A DNA stretch of 64,000 bases, from assembly GCA_965215475.1 (NCBI GenBank), contig OZ244061.1, positions 62,001 to 126,000 on the forward strand, given 5' to 3'. Position 1 is the first letter of the stretch. The number at the start of each line of letters is the position of its first letter. Origin of the DNA: Bin80 sp965215475 (GTDB lineage Bacteria > Bacteroidota > Rhodothermia > Rhodothermales > Bin80). The notes beneath the pieces were generated by a model. That model did no database searches and was not told the DNA's origin. It saw nothing but the letters and a program-made list of their open reading frames with translations. Position numbers and translations under genes: made by a program. Of this stretch, positions 17,770 through 27,500 are shown piece after piece.

Positions 17770-20337
17770 ATGCCTCAGAAGAATACAGGTAAGACGCCGC
17801 TGATGCGGCAATACTACAGGATTAAAGAGGAGAATCCTGACACGTTACTGTTGTTTCGTATGGGAGATTTCTACGAGACATTTGAAGAAGATGCTCTGAA
17901 GGCAAGCGATGTACTTGGAATTGTGCTGACAAAGAGGGGGCATGGTGCGTCAGAGAGTGTGGCACTAGCAGGATTCCCTCACCATGCCCTTGAGAATCAT
18001 CTCCCCAAATTGGTTGCGGCCGGATTGAGAGTTGCGATATGTGAGCAACTGGAAGATCCGAAAGCAGCAAAAGCTCTGGTAAAACGAGGAGTCACCGAAG
18101 TGGTTACTCCTGGTGTTTCCCTTCGGGATCAAACACTTTCCCCTAAGCAAGCGAACTATCTGGTGGCAGTGCATTTCGGAAAAGAGCAGGCAGGAGTATC
18201 CTATACAGATGTATCAACGGGGGAGTTTATGCTTACCGAGGTTCGACATGCTCGGTTAAATAACCTCCTGCAAAGTATTGAGCCAGCGGAGATCTTGATT
18301 GATAAATCCGCTCGAGATTCAATCCAGAATCTGCGTAATCAAGGTTATATCGTCACACCACGCGAAGATTGGATCTTTGATTTTGATTTCGCCCACATTA
18401 CTCTGCTTGAACACTTTGGTACCCATTCCCTAAAGGGGTTTGGAATTGCAAAGTTACAGGAGGGAATTGTTGCAGCAGGAGCCGTCCTCCACTACTTGAT
18501 AGAAACTCAAAAAGGGAAGCCTGAGCATATCAAAAAGATTCGCATGCTAACCGATCAAGGTACAATGTTGCTTGATCCGCAAACGCGCAGGAATCTTGAA
18601 CTCATTACCCCTCTTCATGGGGATTATAAAGCGATGACCTTGGTGAAGCTTCTGGATAATACGCTGACTCCAATGGGGGCGCGCACATTACGGCAATGGC
18701 TTTTTCGGCCATTGCGTGAAATTCAAAGGATTAATCGTCGGCTTGATGCAGTGGAGGCACTAGTTGGAAATTCAGATATCCGGATTCTCTTGCAGGATCA
18801 TCTCAAACAAATCTGTGATATTGAACGTGTGGTATCCAGAATTTGTGCTCAACGCGCCATTCCACGAGAGCTTATAAGTCTTGGTCTTTCACTGTATCAG
18901 GTGCCAGATATAATTTCAAACCTGAATGCATTGAACTGCCCTGTTTTAGGCAAATTAGCCAAGACTCTGAATCCGTGTAGTGAGGTCAAATCGCTGATTG
19001 ATCAAGCACTGGATAAAACATTAGAGCAGATCTTTCGTCCAGGATATAACCAAAAACTTGATGAGCTCCAAGAAATATCTACTTCTGGGAAAAAGTTCAT
19101 TGAGACGCTGCAAAAGCGTGAAATCCAAAAAACGGGCATCCCTTCCCTAAAAGTGGGATATAACAAGGTCTTCGGATACTATCTTGAAATTACAAATACT
19201 CACCGAGATAAGGTCCCGGTAGAATATGTTCGTAAGCAAACTCTGGTCAATGCAGAGAGATATATCACTAGTGAATTAAAAGAATACGAAGAACGCATTC
19301 TGGGGGCGAAAGAGAAGATCGTCGTGATGGAAAGTGAACTTTTATACTCTCTCCGAGCGGATTTATCCATGAAGTCTCAGGAGCTTCAGGATTTGGGGGC
19401 ATCCATTGCAGTATTGGATTGTCTTGTAGCATTTGCAGAGGTCGCAGTTCGTGAAAGATATATTCGACCGGAGCTGAATAACTCCCGGTCCCTTAAAATT
19501 CTCGACGGAAGACATCCCATCGTCGAGCAATCTATCCCCGAAACGTTTGTTCCCAACTCGGTGAATATTGATCCAGAAAAGAATCAAATATGGATTATCA
19601 CAGGACCGAATATGGCCGGCAAGAGTGTTGTATTGCGTCAAGTAGGCTTGATTGTTTTGATGGCACAGACAGGAAGTTTTGTGCCGGCTAAAAAAGCAAA
19701 AATAGGTGTAGTTGACCGAATCTTTACTCGCGTTGGTGCATCGGATAATCTAGCAGCAGGTGAGAGCACGTTTCTGGTAGAAATGAATGAGACAGCTAAT
19801 ATTCTTAATAATGCTACCCGAAGCTCTCTTATTCTTTTGGATGAAGTAGGCCGGGGAACCAGTACGTTTGATGGGCTCTCCATTGCCTGGGCTCTCGTAG
19901 AATATCTACATCAGAATGATTCCATTGCAGCCCGAACCCTCTTCGCAACACATTATCACGAACTGAATGCACTGGAAGAGCAGCTCCAGCGAGTGGAGAA
20001 TCATCGTATTCATGTACAAGAGCATAAAGGCAAGATTATTTTTCTTCGCAAGCTTGTTCGCGGTGGGGCAGATCATTCGTATGGGATTGAAGTAGCTCGC
20101 ATGGCGGGCTTACCCTCAAAATTATTACAGCGCGCAAAAATACTTCTGGAGGAACTGGAGTCACAGGAAATAGTGAACCCTACAAGCTCTAGGGAAATGA
20201 AATCTCCTCAGATGACTCTTTTTGATGAATCGGAGTCTGATCCGCTTCGAGAGCGACTCAAGGACATTGATCCAGATAAAATTACCCCAATGCAGGCACT
20301 GCTACTTTTGGCTGAGTTGAAGCAGCAGTTCAATTAA
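17770..20337 (+). CDS. mutS: DNA mismatch recognition protein MutS
   Basis: MutS scans DNA for mismatches as an ATP-dependent dimer and recruits MutL. The 855-aa product is full length. The mismatch-binding wedge GDFYETF lies near residue 33, and the connector and lever domains follow. The ABC-type ATPase has Walker A TGPNMAGKSVVL, signature NILNNATRSSLILLDEVGRGTSTFDG (Walker B inside) and ATHYHEL. The C-terminal helix-turn-helix ends ALLLLAELKQQF. ATG 17770 is preferred to TTG 17767. It is followed by purD after 14 bp. The window also holds mutL, but the two are not in one operon. Confidence 0.96.
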   Translation: MPQKNTGKTPLMRQYYRIKEENPDTLLLFRMGDFYETFEEDALKASDVLGIVLTKRGHGASESVALAGFPHHALENHLPKLVAAGLRVAICEQLEDPKAAKALVKRGVTEVVTPGVSLRDQTLSPKQANYLVAVHFGKEQAGVSYTDVSTGEFMLTEVRHARLNNLLQSIEPAEILIDKSARDSIQNLRNQGYIVTPREDWIFDFDFAHITLLEHFGTHSLKGFGIAKLQEGIVAAGAVLHYLIETQKGKPEHIKKIRMLTDQGTMLLDPQTRRNLELITPLHGDYKAMTLVKLLDNTLTPMGARTLRQWLFRPLREIQRINRRLDAVEALVGNSDIRILLQDHLKQICDIERVVSRICAQRAIPRELISLGLSLYQVPDIISNLNALNCPVLGKLAKTLNPCSEVKSLIDQALDKTLEQIFRPGYNQKLDELQEISTSGKKFIETLQKREIQKTGIPSLKVGYNKVFGYYLEITNTHRDKVPVEYVRKQTLVNAERYITSELKEYEERILGAKEKIVVMESELLYSLRADLSMKSQELQDLGASIAVLDCLVAFAEVAVRERYIRPELNNSRSLKILDGRHPIVEQSIPETFVPNSVNIDPEKNQIWIITGPNMAGKSVVLRQVGLIVLMAQTGSFVPAKKAKIGVVDRIFTRVGASDNLAAGESTFLVEMNETANILNNATRSSLILLDEVGRGTSTFDGLSIAWALVEYLHQNDSIAARTLFATHYHELNALEEQLQRVENHRIHVQEHKGKIIFLRKLVRGGADHSYGIEVARMAGLPSKLLQRAKILLEELESQEIVNPTSSREMKSPQMTLFDESESDPLRERLKDIDPDKITPMQALLLLAELKQQFN

Positions 20338-20351
20338 ATCTTAGCTTTATC

Positions 20352-21620
20352 ATGCGAATTCTCATTGTTGGAAGTGGTGGGCGTGAACATGCACTGGCAT
20401 GGGTTGTGCGCGGTGCAGATGCTCTCTTTATTGCACCAGGAAACCCTGGAACACAACAGCTCGGGGTTAACATCCCGATTCAGGCGACGGACATCAGAGA
20501 GCTGGTGTTATTTGTTCGGGAAGAAAAAATCAATCTAGTGATTATTGGGCCCGAAATCCCCTTAGCCGAGGGCCTTGCAGATGCCCTGAATACTGTGGGA
20601 GTACCATGTTTCGGACCATCCGCTGCCGCAGCCGAGATTGAAAGTAGCAAAGCATTTGCCAAAGCGTTCATGTGGCGACATCTTGTTCCTACAGCGCAAT
20701 GGCAATGTTTTCAAGCAGATCAGATGAATGAAGCCAAAAACTATGCTCAAGAACTTGGGAGGTGTGTAATCAAGGCTTCTGGACTCGCCGCAGGTAAAGG
20801 CGCCATCATGTGTGAAAATTTTGCAGATTCAGAACAAGCAATCGATGACTTATTGATTCGGGGGAGCCTAGGAAATGCGGGGAAGGAAATCGTGATTGAA
20901 GAGTGGATGGAAGGCGAGGAGGCAAGTGTCTTTGTTCTCACAGATGGAGATGATTATATCCTCTTGGATTCTGCACAGGATCATAAGCGGGTATTCGATG
21001 ATGATCAGGGTCCAAATACTGGAGGAATGGGTGCATATGCGCCAGCTCCGGTTATGACACAAAGTCTAATTGAGACGACGCGTACACAAATTATTGAGCC
21101 GGTACTTGAAGGAATGGCGCGGGAAGGGAGGCTATACAAGGGATGTTTGTATGCAGGTCTCATGATTACAGAGCAGGGTCCCAAGGTCGTTGAATTCAAC
21201 TGTAGATTTGGTGACCCCGAAGCACAAGTGGTATTGCCGCTTATGGGAAGTGATCCAATTGAAACTCTATTACGTGCTGCAACAGTAGGAATCGGGAACG
21301 TACGATTGGAAAAACAAACATCATCAGCAGCATGCGTAGTGTTGGCCAGTGGGGGATATCCAGGGGGGTATGAGAAGGGGTGCGTGATTACGGGTCTCAC
21401 GGAAGCTAGTGAAGTTCCAGGCGTGCTAGTATTTCACGCTGGCACAAGGTTGGATGGGGGGAACATTGTAACAGACGGTGGACGTGTACTTGGAGTAACG
21501 GCAATCAGCGATACACTTTCAGAAGCAATTGACTCTGCTTATCAGGCGGCAGACCTCATAGACTTTGAGGGCAAACATCTCCGCCGTGATATTGGGCACC
21601 ATGCATTACATCGCGAATGA
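20352..21620 (+). CDS. purD: Phosphoribosylamine-glycine ligase
   Basis: PurD joins phosphoribosylamine and glycine with ATP to form GAR, the second step of purine synthesis, in the cytoplasm. The 422-aa product starts with the N-domain loop LIVGSGGREHALAW and has the ATP-grasp elements EEWMEGEEASVFVLTDG and DHKRVFDDDQGPNTGGMG, plus the metal-binding EFNCRFGDPEAQ. The length is normal. It lies 14 bp after mutS and overlaps the next gene by 4 bp (ATGA), so the mutS-purD-NHL trio is probably one transcript. No other purine genes are in the window apart from hpt. Confidence 0.96.
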   Translation: MRILIVGSGGREHALAWVVRGADALFIAPGNPGTQQLGVNIPIQATDIRELVLFVREEKINLVIIGPEIPLAEGLADALNTVGVPCFGPSAAAAEIESSKAFAKAFMWRHLVPTAQWQCFQADQMNEAKNYAQELGRCVIKASGLAAGKGAIMCENFADSEQAIDDLLIRGSLGNAGKEIVIEEWMEGEEASVFVLTDGDDYILLDSAQDHKRVFDDDQGPNTGGMGAYAPAPVMTQSLIETTRTQIIEPVLEGMAREGRLYKGCLYAGLMITEQGPKVVEFNCRFGDPEAQVVLPLMGSDPIETLLRAATVGIGNVRLEKQTSSAACVVLASGGYPGGYEKGCVITGLTEASEVPGVLVFHAGTRLDGGNIVTDGGRVLGVTAISDTLSEAIDSAYQAADLIDFEGKHLRRDIGHHALHRE

Positions 21621-22504
21621 AGCCAATCTTGGCAATCTTGTTGATATGCTCAACGGTTCTCGTGCGGATTGCGGAAGCACAGGATACACTTCAAACCGGA
21701 TTTGAAGTCATTGTGCAGATCTCGGAAGCACGAGGCCTTGCCATGGATCCAGAGGGTCTCATTTATGTGGTCTCCGCTTTGGAGATGATTCAACTTGACG
21801 ATACGGGAGACATCCAGGCACGCATAGATGGTACGAATATCGGGGTGTTCGGAGAGCTTTCAGATGTTGATCCGGGAAATGGATTGATCTGGGTTCTTGC
21901 AGATGCAGAAAAAGGCAGTCTTTTGCGGTTTTCCAAAGAACTTCTGCACTTGGAGACGATCCTGGTTCCAAGAAATATAGATCGAGAACCAGGACATTCT
22001 CTCCAGCTTGATCTACAGGATGAATTTTCAACAACGCTGGGGCAGCCAATTGCAGTTGCAACGGGAGTGTCAGGGGAGCTATTCGCCATTGATGCATCAT
22101 CGCAGCGCGTTTTAAAATGGGATGCGAGTCGACGTCTGGAGCGGGTGATTGGGGAGTTTGGTTCTGGTGAGGGGCAATTGGTTGAGCCGATCAGTATCGC
22201 GACCAACTCATCATTTCTATTTGTAGCCGACCGAAATCTCGGTGTAGTCAAAGTATACGATTACTATGGAGGACACCTGCGGAACCTGGAGGCTGGATAC
22301 AATCTAAATAGTATTACAGTAACGGAAACTGAATTATGGGTCATCCATCCAAGGGAAATATGGATTTATGGTATACAAGGGAGATTAATCCGCCGAATTG
22401 TGATTGAGCTTGATGATCCATTGATTGAGGCAATACCTGTTTCCAATCAGATCATTCTGCTAACGGATCGGCAGCTATTGAAAGCGTATGCGCAAGCTCA
22501 ATAA
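21617..22504 (+). CDS. Secreted NHL/six-bladed propeller protein
   Basis: This 295-aa protein has a clear signal peptide (hydrophobic LAILLICSTVLV, cleavage probably after AEA). Repeats of the NHL-propeller kind follow: GLAMDPEGLIYVVSA, IAVATGVSGELFAIDASSQRVLKWD and ISIATNSSFLFVADRNLGVVKVYD, each with a G/A-x-A-D-x-x-G-x-x-x-V-A-D-like pattern. Proteins of this sort are periplasmic or surface-bound binding scaffolds; no enzyme motif is visible. The start codon overlaps the purD stop (ATGA), suggesting translational coupling, although a functional link to purine synthesis is not evident. It may belong with cell-envelope functions such as the deacetylase-like gene at the other end of this operon. 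Confidence 0.8.
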   Translation: MKPILAILLICSTVLVRIAEAQDTLQTGFEVIVQISEARGLAMDPEGLIYVVSALEMIQLDDTGDIQARIDGTNIGVFGELSDVDPGNGLIWVLADAEKGSLLRFSKELLHLETILVPRNIDREPGHSLQLDLQDEFSTTLGQPIAVATGVSGELFAIDASSQRVLKWDASRRLERVIGEFGSGEGQLVEPISIATNSSFLFVADRNLGVVKVYDYYGGHLRNLEAGYNLNSITVTETELWVIHPREIWIYGIQGRLIRRIVIELDDPLIEAIPVSNQIILLTDRQLLKAYAQAQ

Positions 22505-22643
22505 GTAGTTTGGATCACCCAGACAGCAGTAGAATATTCATTCCTGATAAAGCCTGAACATGGACCATCTGCCGGTTGGATTGGCTTTCAGCACGATTAC
22601 AGTTCATATCTTATCGGCTACAATGATATGAGGTAGTTGATTA

Positions 22644-24535
22644 GTATCTATACGAAAATTCCATATGCCCTGATCCGCAGGTGTGGATCGAATAACGTAG
22701 ATCATGGGTACTGAATCCTGATCTAGGCCAATAGAGGATCAACATCGCATTCGTGATCCGATCGTAGGACATTCTGATTGTTTGCTGAAAAAAATAAAAA
22801 ATTGTGAAAAATCTCTCAGACTGGTGTACCGAGTAAAGAGGTTTCGTATCCGTGCATATGATGAAGAGCAACCCACCCGTTTCTGATTCATCTTTGCGCG
22901 TTTCGCTATGCTTGGCGAAGAGCGTGCTCAACGCGTACTGGAACGGGTGCACAAATTCGGAGAGGATGGTCAAGAGCGGGGGATGCGATGGATTACAGAA
23001 TTGATCCCTGCCAAAGAAGAGATCTTGCATGCACAAGAGCAGATAGACTCCCTTCGACGTCGGTTGTATGGACCACGTCGGGAGCGTTATCCCGATCCAG
23101 ATCCAACCGAGATCTTTGATGATACCACTCCCGAGGTGCAAGCTCCCGTAGAGGAAGAGGTCGTGGTGAAAAAAACGCGTACGAGACGAAGGGGATGATC
23201 TATTGGTCGTATGCCCAGAGTCATCCTCACCATTGCCCCGGACGGAGATTGATCCCATCTACAGAAAATCGGCGAGGAAGTCCATTCTGTGCTTCACGTT
23301 CAACCTGCACGCTTTGTGATGTTTCAATATGTGCGTAGATCCCAACCATAAAGAGGCGGGGGGCTTGATGGGACCCCTTCCCGATCATGTCAAAGGAAAC
23401 CGTTCCGCCACGGCAGAGACCTTATCCGAAGTGGGGATCCATACATATGTAGATCCTCTACCGGTGGATCGTACCCGCAAACCGTTCTCACGCTTAGGTG
23501 CAGATCTCCCCATCTCTACGTGGAACGAGTATTGTGCCCCTGTTGCCAAGGATCTCAAGCCCCGGTACGAACGGCATCGGCAAGACCGCGAATATATACA
23601 GGCGGATGAGACCCGGTGCGTGATCATGTCAAGAGCAACACATCGGGCAAGAATCATCTTGGATCTGATTGGCTGTACTCGGCACCGATGGTAGGGTTTG
23701 TGGAGTACCCGCGTGGACGATCGCGCGATGGTCCGCTGAAGATCCGGAATGGTTTTCAGGGGAAATTGCAGACGGACGCGTACCGGGTTTATGACGTTTT
23801 TGATCACTTCCATTGCGTGACGCATTGTCGTCGCACGTTTGAGCAGGGGAAGACCTCCGAGTATGCGTTTGTTCAAGAGAATGGGAAGGTGGTCTGATCG
23901 CGGTTCCGGAAGATCTATGCGATGGCGCGGGATCTTCGCGAGCGTGGAGTCTCGTTGGACCAACGCAGGACCGAGCGTCAGCAGAAGTCAGCCCCGCTCT
24001 TTGAGACGCTCAAGACGGTTCTGGAGGCCAATGCGACCATGGGCACACAATCATGGAAACAGGCCGTGTACGATGCACGGGACAAGCTCACGCGATTTTT
24101 GGATCACGGGGACGGAGAGATTGACCCCAATCTTGGGTGCGACCGATTGCCATAGGGCGAAAGAACTACCTCTTTGCAGGCTCCCATGAAGCTGCCCCGC
24201 GTGCTGCGATCCGGTATTCATTGCTCCATACCTGTACCTTACACGGGGGGAACCCAAGGGATTGGTTGGTGGAGGGGGTAACGCGGATGGACACGATTCC
24301 AGAAGAGGAGCTGTATACCTTGTTGCCTCAGCACTGGAAGTCCACACAGCAGGAGACACGCAGCAAAGCCACGTAGGTCAGACGGACACAGACAGGGGGA
24401 CTCCAGTAACGGCCCATTGATCCAGAGAAAATTGACTACCGTTGTGCACGGATTTTCCTGGCAAGCCGAATGGGATCATACGCTCAGGTTAACAAAGTTC
24501 AGGTACTTGAGTATATGGGATTCTCGTATAGATAC
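22644..24535 (+). mobile_element. IS66-family element (ISBst12-like), copy 2, defective
   Basis: The 1,892-bp element lies between perfect 8-bp target duplications gttgatta (22636-22643 and 24536-24543). Its terminal repeats begin GTATCTATACGA on both ends. It is inverted relative to copy 1 and carries only a broken tnpC. Its right-hand duplication ends in the A of the helicase ATG at 24543, so it sits exactly between that start codon and its former leader. Confidence 0.93.
22908..24376 (+). pseudogene. IS66 TnpC transposase, multiply frameshifted (copy 2)
   Basis: The same TnpC blocks as in copy 1 occur on the + strand. They are MLGEERAQRVLERVHKFG up to TRTRRRG-stop, GADLPISTWNEY, EYIQADETR, YRVYDVFDHFHCVTHCRRTFEQ, ARDLRERGVSLDQRRTERQQ and the C-terminal GRKNYLFAGSHEAA to LPQHWKST. 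The stop after TRTRRRG and the break before GRKNYLF (a TAG right after CDRLP) are the same as in copy 1. This suggests that an already defective element was mobilised in trans. Confidence 0.88.
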
Positions 24536-24542
24536 GTTGATT

Positions 24543-27500
24543 ATGTCAGAGAATTCACATAAGCCTGTTCGTTTTGCGATTGCTCATTTATTTACTACTG
24601 GTCGTGACCCTTCAAGAGATTCTATTCTTCATATTGCTTGCAAAAGATATTCGGAGAAATCATCTCCCCAAATAAATGACTGGATTGTAAATCCAGAAGA
24701 GACAATAAAAAAACGTGTATGGAGGCGCACAGGAATCAGTACTAAACAGGCGAAAGATGCGCCATTATGGGATGAAATTCGAGATAAAGTGCTCTCATTT
24801 CTAGAAGATATAGATGTAATATTTGTACGGAACTCGGATATAGCAGCCGAATGGTTTGAAGGAATCGTTTACAGGGACAAAACTGCACCTACTCTGGTGG
24901 ATTTAAATGAGATGTATCAATTCTTTTTGCCAGAAGAACCTGTTCCATATTCTGATGCTGCATTGATTGATTTGGGTACGTCTATGAGACCAAGTGAGGG
25001 CGATCGCAAGCTACATAAAATATTGGCTGAAATGACATGCATATTAGACCGCATACTCGAGATTATATTATCACGGGAAAAAATAAATACAAAGACGTAT
25101 CATCCGGTCTATAGTCTCTTTGCTTGGGCACTGTCTGTTGATGAAAATCAATCTAGCTTTCATGCATTATTCAAAATTGTCACAGGCGCCACTAGGATAC
25201 AGTGGGCTAAAAGAGCTTGGATAGAAGGAATTTATTACGATAATCCAGTGAAGTTGAAAGAAGATGAGTTGCGAAAATTCATCAAGAATTGGAGCCCTTC
25301 CAATTTGATTGAGGAGGATCGGAAACCGTTTGACGAGAACTACACCCGCACCAATCCTATCCGAGATGAAGGCCTTCGGCTTTGCTATGAACTTGCCGAT
25401 AAATCTAGATCAGTCGAGGGCAAGAAACTCGACAGGAGGGAAGAACAGAGAGAGTATTCTCGATTCATTCAGAGAGCCATAAATATCGGGGGCTCATACG
25501 CTATAGAGGCTGGCACGGGAACGGGTAAAACATTAGGCTATCTCATTCCTGCGTGTGAGCATTTGCGTGAGAACGAGGACAGGCAGGTTATAGTGGCAAC
25601 CGCTACGATTAACCTGATGGACCAAATTGTCACCAAAGAGTGGTTGAACCACGGTCTGTATTCCAGTAAATTGCATCAATATGGTCAATATGGTCTGATG
25701 GACCAAATTGTCACCAAAGAGTGGACGAACCTTGCCTCGCATGACTTACGGATTGCAACACTTAAGGGGAAACGGAATTATTTGTGTACATCTGCCCTGA
25801 AAAGGCTTTTCAATACTTTGAACTCAGTTGAAAACGAACAAGATAAATCTCAGAAGGAGATTCACTCTGATGACCGACTCGCATGGCTATGTCTTTTTCA
25901 AATCCTTACCCGCAACAATGGTCAATGGGATAATGTAGATGACTTCACCAAAAAGTATCCTCGAATTTCAAAAGAATTTGAAGTAGATCTGGACGCAGAG
26001 AGCGCATGTAAGCCCAAATTATGCCGGATGGGAAAGCATTGCTCATTTCCACAAGCAGTACGCCGGGCCCAATTCGCACATGTTTTGATTACGAATCATC
26101 ACAAGTTGACCAAACTTGATGACGAAATCCGGAAACGTGCCTCCGTATGTATTATTGATGAGGCGGATCAGTTTCCAGATAATCTACGAAATGCGCTAAG
26201 CGAAAGTCTCTCAAAAAAGGACATGATAGATTTTGCTCACAGAGTGGCCGGAACAAAAAAACGCCGTGGCTTTGTTCAGATATTGCGTGATGGGTTAAAG
26301 GAAACTCGATCAAAGTGTGAGAGTGCACTAGAGAGTCTTAGCAAGATTGAAGATCTAGATGATCTAAAAAGTGAGCTGAGTGAAATTTTATCAGAGAAGG
26401 ATATGATAGATTTTGATCGTAGAATGGCGAGGACGGAAGAACGTCGTGACTTTGTTCAGATATTGTGTGATAAATTAGAGAAAACTCAATCAATGTGTGA
26501 GAGAGCACTAGATAGCCCCATCCTCAGCAAGATTGAAAAATCTTGTCACCAAGTAATAAAATACCTTTGGAATTCGACAAAAGATTCAGCTGAAACAAAA
26601 GAAAAACGATGGAAAGATTTACATCAAAATCGTAAGGAGATTCTAAAGAAAACTCTTGAAAAACTAGCAGAAAAGTTCTGCAACATTGAGAAACAGTTTT
26701 GTACCATTGGACTTGAGTGGAGACAAATTGAACAATTCACTCCCAAAATATTTGGTGTAAGAAAAACTGAGTTCTTTGATCGTATAAATACATATATCTA
26801 TGATGCTGAGGAATTCGGGGCAATTGCAAATAGTTTAATATCTGCGATTGCAAGTAATGAATTTGTTGTGACCTACGATCAGAAAGCCTTTGACTGGATG
26901 ATTACCAAGATTCCCTTCAGCATCGCGAATAATGTAAAGAGTATCACAGGTAGCTTCGAAACAGTTGTGTTAACATCAGGAACACTATATGTTGACGAAA
27001 CCCTGGATTTATTATCATTAGAATTACTTGATGATGAGGAGGCATCCAAAGATCTATTTGTAGCTGATTCAAAAATCATGTCTCCGTTCAATTACCACCG
27101 GAAAGTCTGTGGAGCCTCAACCCCATTCATTGTAGGGTTTAATTACAAATTTCCCAATAAGAAGTGGGAACATCAAATCCTAGCAGCCATTGCTCTCCAG
27201 TCTTTAGTGTTGGATGGACGAACCTTGGTTTTATTCAATAATTGGGCGGAGATGCAAAAAATGTACAAGCGTATCTATCCAGTATTCCAAAAATTCGGAA
27301 TTCCATTGCTTTTACAGGATAGAGTAGGAAGTAGTGAAGCAATAATTCAAGAGTTCGCAGGGCTGGAGGAAAGTGTGCTATTTGGTACTGGTCGCTTCTG
27401 GACGGGAGTGGATTTTCCTGGACCCACTTTAACGCAACTCATGATTGTTCGGCTCCCTAACAAGGATTGGACGAGTCCGCTTGTTGTTGAACGCAGGGAA

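Noticed and set aside
14389..24535. Composite transposon made of the two IS66 copies and the genes between them
   Set aside because: Each IS has its own target duplication on both sides (taatttga/gaatttga and gttgatta), which shows separate insertions, and mutS-purD are ordinary chromosomal genes.
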